Origin: Kitasatospora albolonga
GTDB lineage: Bacteria > Actinomycetota > Actinomycetes > Streptomycetales > Streptomycetaceae
DNA length: 64,000 nt
NCBI GenBank assembly: GCA_002082585.1
Contig: CP020563.1
Coordinates: 4,210,001 to 4,274,000 of the forward strand
Reading direction: 5' to 3'
Both the position numbers and the translations under genes were made by a program. Below are positions 60,852 to 64,000 of the stretch, piece after piece; within the stretch, counting starts at the first letter, position 1; every line of letters begins with the position of its first letter. Below the pieces are notes generated by a model. That model was not told the DNA's origin, made no database searches, and saw nothing but the letters and a program-made list of their open reading frames with translations.

Positions 60852-62453
60852 TCAGACCTGCGTCACCAGCAGTGGCCGGGCCCGCTCGCGCAGCTCGGCC
60901 ACCCGGGGCTCGTCCCCGTACGGCTCCAGCCGGTGCAGCAGGTCGCGCACGTACTCCGTGGTCCGCGCCGAGGAGATCCGTCCGGCGACCTCCACCGCCC
61001 GGGCGCCCGCCGCGCAGGCCGCGTCCAGGTTGCCCGACTCCAGCTCGGCGACGGCGGAGACGACGAGCCGCAGTCCATGGCTGCGGACGAACTCCTCGGT
61101 CGGCCGGGAGAGCGCCTGCTCGGTGAAGCGCCGCACCTGGCGCGGGGCCTTGAGGTCGCGGTAGCACTCGGCGGCGTCGGCGGCGAACCGGTCGTAGCTG
61201 TAGAAGCCGAGCCAGGGTGGGTCCGCGTCGCCCGTGCGGGACCGCTCCAGCCAGCCCTCGGCACCCTTGAGCGCGGCCCCCGCCGCCGGCGCGTCGCCCG
61301 CCTTCGCATGGGCGCGCGCCTCCACCAGCCGGAAGAAGCTCATGGTGCGGGCGGTCGCCAGGCCCCGGTTGCGCTCGACGGCGGCCTGGGCGAGGTCGAC
61401 GCCCTCGTCGGCGAAGCCCCGGTAGGTCGCCTGGAGGGACATCGAGGCGAGGACGTAACCGCCCAGCGGTACGTCGGCGGCGGCGCGGGCCAGGCGCAGG
61501 GCCTGGATGTAGTAGCGCTGGGCGGCCTCCTGCTGGCCGGTGTCGAAGGCCATCCACCCCGCGAGCCGGGTCAGCTCGGCCGCCGCGCCGAACAGCGCCC
61601 GGCCCACCTCGTCGGTGTACGAGCCCAGCAGCAGGGGTGCCGCGTCGACCCGTAAACACTCCGGGACCATGGAGGAACGCCAGTCGCCGCCACCGTACTT
61701 GGAGTCCCAGCGCCGGGCGTCCTGTGCCGCCTCGCGCAGCTTCATCACATCGCTGTGGCCCACGCGCAGCGGCGAGGCGTCCGCGACGGACTCCGGACCG
61801 GGCTGCACGGGCACGGAGCCGGAGCCGCCCGGCGCGCTGTGCGGTGTGTGCGGGATGTGTGCGCCGCGCTGCTCCGGTGCGCCCTGCGGTCCGCGCGCTC
61901 CGCCGGGTCCGCGCGGGGCGGGCGGACCGTCCTGGCCGCCGCCCCGGGTGCCCAGGATCGCCGCCTGTGCCGCCGTCGTGTCGCGGGCGACCGACGGATC
62001 GGCGGGGGTTATCAGCCAGCGTGACGCGGGGGTCGCGTACGCGCTCACCGAGAACGAACCGGCCAGCGACTGCCAGATTCCGCCGCCGCCCCGCCGCCCG
62101 GCCAGATCCAGCCGGTACAGCTCGGTCGCCGACCTGACCGCCTCGCCCACGTCCCGGGGGAAGGCGAGGCCGACCTCCGGCGCGGGGTCCGCGTCGGCGA
62201 GACCGATCTCGTGCAGCGGGACCGGCCGGCCGAGCTTGGCCCCGATCGCCGCCGCGATCAGATGGGGCGCCGCACCCTGCGGCACCATCCCCTTGGCGAC
62301 CCACCGGGCCACCGAGGTCTTGTCGTAGCGAAGTGTCAGACCGCGCTGTGCTCCGAGGTCGTTGACCCGCCGGGCGAGCCCGGCGTTACTGATTCCCGCG
62401 AGGGCGAGAACCGTGCCGAGCTTCTCGTTCGGCCCGCGTTGCTCCCTGGACAT
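60852..62453 (-). CDS. NsdA-type TPR regulator (sporulation-associated)
   Basis: 533 aa, ATG start. N-terminal HTH-like region ([39 protein letters not shown]), a Gly/Pro-rich linker (residues about 165-215), then TPR-like helical repeats (about 260-525), e.g. [18 protein letters not shown] and [14 protein letters not shown]. From memory this is the family of nsdA/nsdB and of the sporulation-associated SCO4114. These act as negative or pleiotropic regulators of differentiation and antibiotic production. The exact paralogue is uncertain. Confidence 0.85.
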   Translation of the reverse strand: MSREQRGPNEKLGTVLALAGISNAGLARRVNDLGAQRGLTLRYDKTSVARWVAKGMVPQGAAPHLIAAAIGAKLGRPVPLHEIGLADADPAPEVGLAFPRDVGEAVRSATELYRLDLAGRRGGGGIWQSLAGSFSVSAYATPASRWLITPADPSVARDTTAAQAAILGTRGGGQDGPPAPRGPGGARGPQGAPEQRGAHIPHTPHSAPGGSGSVPVQPGPESVADASPLRVGHSDVMKLREAAQDARRWDSKYGGGDWRSSMVPECLRVDAAPLLLGSYTDEVGRALFGAAAELTRLAGWMAFDTGQQEAAQRYYIQALRLARAAADVPLGGYVLASMSLQATYRGFADEGVDLAQAAVERNRGLATARTMSFFRLVEARAHAKAGDAPAAGAALKGAEGWLERSRTGDADPPWLGFYSYDRFAADAAECYRDLKAPRQVRRFTEQALSRPTEEFVRSHGLRLVVSAVAELESGNLDAACAAGARAVEVAGRISSARTTEYVRDLLHRLEPYGDEPRVAELRERARPLLVTQV

Positions 62454-63353
62454 GCGCCACCCCTCGACACACAGACAGCCGCCGCGTCACCGAGGACGGC
62501 GCGCGGCATTCGTACCGATGCCTCCCCAGGTTCGAACCCTCGTACTCCCCCTGCACACGCACGTGGCCGAGCCCCGAGGAATATGCCCCCTGCTGAGAAC
62601 ACCGGTAAACACAGCGTAGTTCTCCCCATCCCTACCGTTAAGGGGCAGACGTCCGTATGGCGGGATTGTTGTCCGTCCGGGCGGCTCGCCCCGCGCTCCG
62701 GGGGTGCGCGGGCCGGGCGTCGGCGTGCTCCTGGTGTGTGGCCGTGCGCCCGGCCGTGCGCTCTGGCCCGGCCCGTGGGGGAGGGGCTTGGCTGGGTACC
62801 GCGTGGGTCGGCCCGCTGCACTGGACTCAGTGGGCTGGGGGATACCGCCGCTCCATTCCCCGCGGGCGGCGGACCGGTCCGGGAGGTGAGGCCCACCTCC
62901 CGGACTGTGCGTGGAGGCCCGCCGCGGGGGGCGCGGACGGGTGTGCGCGGGCGGCGGAGCCTCATGAGAATGGCTGAATAACGACTGTCCGGTGAGGGCT
63001 TGGCCAACGGTCCGGCTATGGCCGGATTTCGACCGCTCTTCCCGGCGGTGGTGCCCGCCCCCTCCGGGCGGTGGCGCCCCTTCCGCTTCCCGGGCGGAAG
63101 GGGCCGAGCGCTGTTCGGAATGGGGCCCGCGCCCGTGCCGTCGGCCCCAACACCCGGAATCGGGGCCTCCGTTGCCGGAGCCGAGGTGAAGACCCGGGCG
63201 GAGCGCGGTTCCGGGCCTTTGCCAGGGGCGCATGCTCTTCCGGCGTGCGCCGCCCGTACCCCCTCTCGTACGGCCCTGTCGTGGCAGCATGTCCCGCAGC
63301 GGCGATGCGACCCAGCACAGCGCGCCGCTTGTCCACAGCCTGTGGAGGCGGCG
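62454..63353. other. 900-bp gap with no confident gene
   Basis: GC-rich stretch without a supported protein. Apart from an AT-richer patch around 62580-62640 (GGTAAACACAGCGTAG), which is a likely promoter area for the divergent NsdA-like gene, nothing stands out. GGAGG at 63343-63347 is the ribosome site for the next gene. I searched 63000-63353 for a small lasso-type precursor and saw none. Confidence 0.5.
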
Positions 63354-64000
63354 ATGCGTTGGTTGGTGGGATGGAGCAGTATCGCCGCGAGCTTCGGCAC
63401 CGTCGGGGCGGTCGGCAACAGCGGTGAGGGGCGCACGGTCCACCCCGTGGGCTCCCAACTCCTGTGGGGCGACCCCGATCCGCTCTGGGCGGTCGGCGAC
63501 TGGCGCCCCGACGAGATCCGGATCATCGGCGTCGCCACCCCCGAAGGCGCCCCCACCGCCCGCCTCGCCGTCCTCGGCTGCTGCGGGGCCACCGACGAAC
63601 AGCTGCGCGTCGGACTGCTCGCCGCGCGCGGCGGGGCGATGCGCCACCTCACCGCCTGGCCGGGCAGTTACACCGCCGTCGTCCAGATCGGCCGCCGTAT
63701 CACCGTCGCGGGCGACCTCGCCGGAGCCCGGCCCGTCTTCCACACCCCCTGGGCGGGCGGCACCGCCTACGCCACCGCCGCCCTCCCGCTGGCCGACCTC
63801 ATCGAGGCCCAGCTCGACATCGGCCACCTCGCCGCCCTGCTCGCCTGCCCGGAGACACCGGAGGCGCTCGGCGACGGCACCCCGTACGCCGGGGTGAAGC
63901 GGGTCCCGCCGGGCCACGCGCTGATCCTGCGGGAGGGCTCGCGGGAGATCACCGGGTACGAGGCCGTCGCCTCCCTCGCCGTCGCCGCGCCCCAGATCGA
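63354..64000 (+). CDS. Asparagine-synthase-like protein, partial at window end
   Basis: At least 215 aa, ATG 63354 with GGAGG 6 nt upstream, open to the window end. N-terminal half resembles the glutaminase-like domain of AsnB-type enzymes (WAVGDWRPDEIR, AVLGCCGATDEQL, WPGSYTAVVQIGRRITVAGD, then ALPLADLIEAQLDIGHLAALLACPE and KRVPPGHALILREG). The catalytic Cys2 of glutamine-hydrolysing enzymes is replaced by Arg (MRWLVGWSS), so it does not use glutamine as ammonia donor in the normal way. This pattern occurs in lasso-peptide cyclases and other amide-forming relatives; the synthetase domain lies beyond the window. Confidence 0.8.
   Translation, partial: MRWLVGWSSIAASFGTVGAVGNSGEGRTVHPVGSQLLWGDPDPLWAVGDWRPDEIRIIGVATPEGAPTARLAVLGCCGATDEQLRVGLLAARGGAMRHLTAWPGSYTAVVQIGRRITVAGDLAGARPVFHTPWAGGTAYATAALPLADLIEAQLDIGHLAALLACPETPEALGDGTPYAGVKRVPPGHALILREGSREITGYEAVASLAVAAPQI

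Noticed and set aside
62657..62977. 106-codon frame
   Set aside because: Arg/Ala/Trp-rich random-looking composition, no ribosome site, no conservation evidence.
63000..63353. Lasso precursor peptide before the asparagine-synthase-like gene
   Set aside because: No small frame with a ribosome site and a Gly/Cys...Asp/Glu core with bulky C-terminal residues was visible.

Overview
The window is very GC-rich actinobacterial DNA, almost certainly a Streptomyces chromosome core region. The grounds are GTG/TTG starts, GGAGG ribosome sites, ATGA/GTGA stop-start overlaps, the developmental regulator BldC (68 aa), an Lsr2-family protein beside purSQL, valine dehydrogenase beside a DUF3073 protein, a mycothiol-type DinB enzyme and an NsdA-type TPR regulator. 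The order purC ... lsrL-purSQL ... purF-purM-DUF3073-vdh-bldC ... hrpA ... trmB is, from memory, that of the S. coelicolor SCO4068-SCO4115 region.

Layout. 1-8.7 kb: a membrane protein resembling an M48 peptidase without its zinc motif, a dimethylformamidase-type protein, then a tightly overlapping operon of a secreted I36/crystallin-like protein, a lipoprotein, a peptidoglycan-binding adaptor and a MacB-like ABC ATPase and permease. 8.8-24.8 kb: de novo purine genes (purC, purSQL, purF, purM) interrupted by a DesK/DesR-type two-component system plus ABC exporter that sits between two identical tRNA-Gly genes, by lsrL, and by an ArsR regulator, an M23 peptidase, a DinB-fold enzyme and a META lipoprotein. 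25-29.6 kb: DUF3073 protein, valine dehydrogenase, bldC and a small Cys protein. 30-43 kb: HrpA helicase, a DsbA-like/CcdA-like thiol pair, a tRNA-Phe/Asp/Glu group, a metallophosphoesterase, a minizincin, two CrcB fluoride channel subunits and a DEAD-box helicase with a long repetitive RG/RD tail. 43-48 kb, between tRNA-Lys and tRNA-fMet: accessory-looking genes (Nudix, an SDR lacking a start codon, an XRE regulator divergent from a second SDR). 48-64 kb: a TipA-like MerR regulator with an evident operator, a PP2C phosphatase, an M23 peptidase under a c-di-AMP (ydaO) riboswitch, an aldo/keto reductase, a three-gene WXG-like/DUF6571/lipoprotein unit, PrsW, TrmB, LhgO, an NsdA-like regulator and the start of an asparagine-synthase-like gene cut by the window end.

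Nine tRNA genes are present: Gly-GCC twice, Gly-TCC, Asp-GTC twice, Phe-GAA, Glu-TTC, Lys-TTT and initiator Met. I see no rRNA, CRISPR array, transposase, integrase or replication origin. The best candidates for undescribed biology are the I36/lipoprotein/adaptor/ABC operon (3.9-8.7 kb) and the WXG-like/DUF6571/lipoprotein operon (53.0-56.6 kb). The clearest regulatory element is the c-di-AMP riboswitch at about 50.43-50.59 kb. Locus tags and family names come from memory and were not searched.
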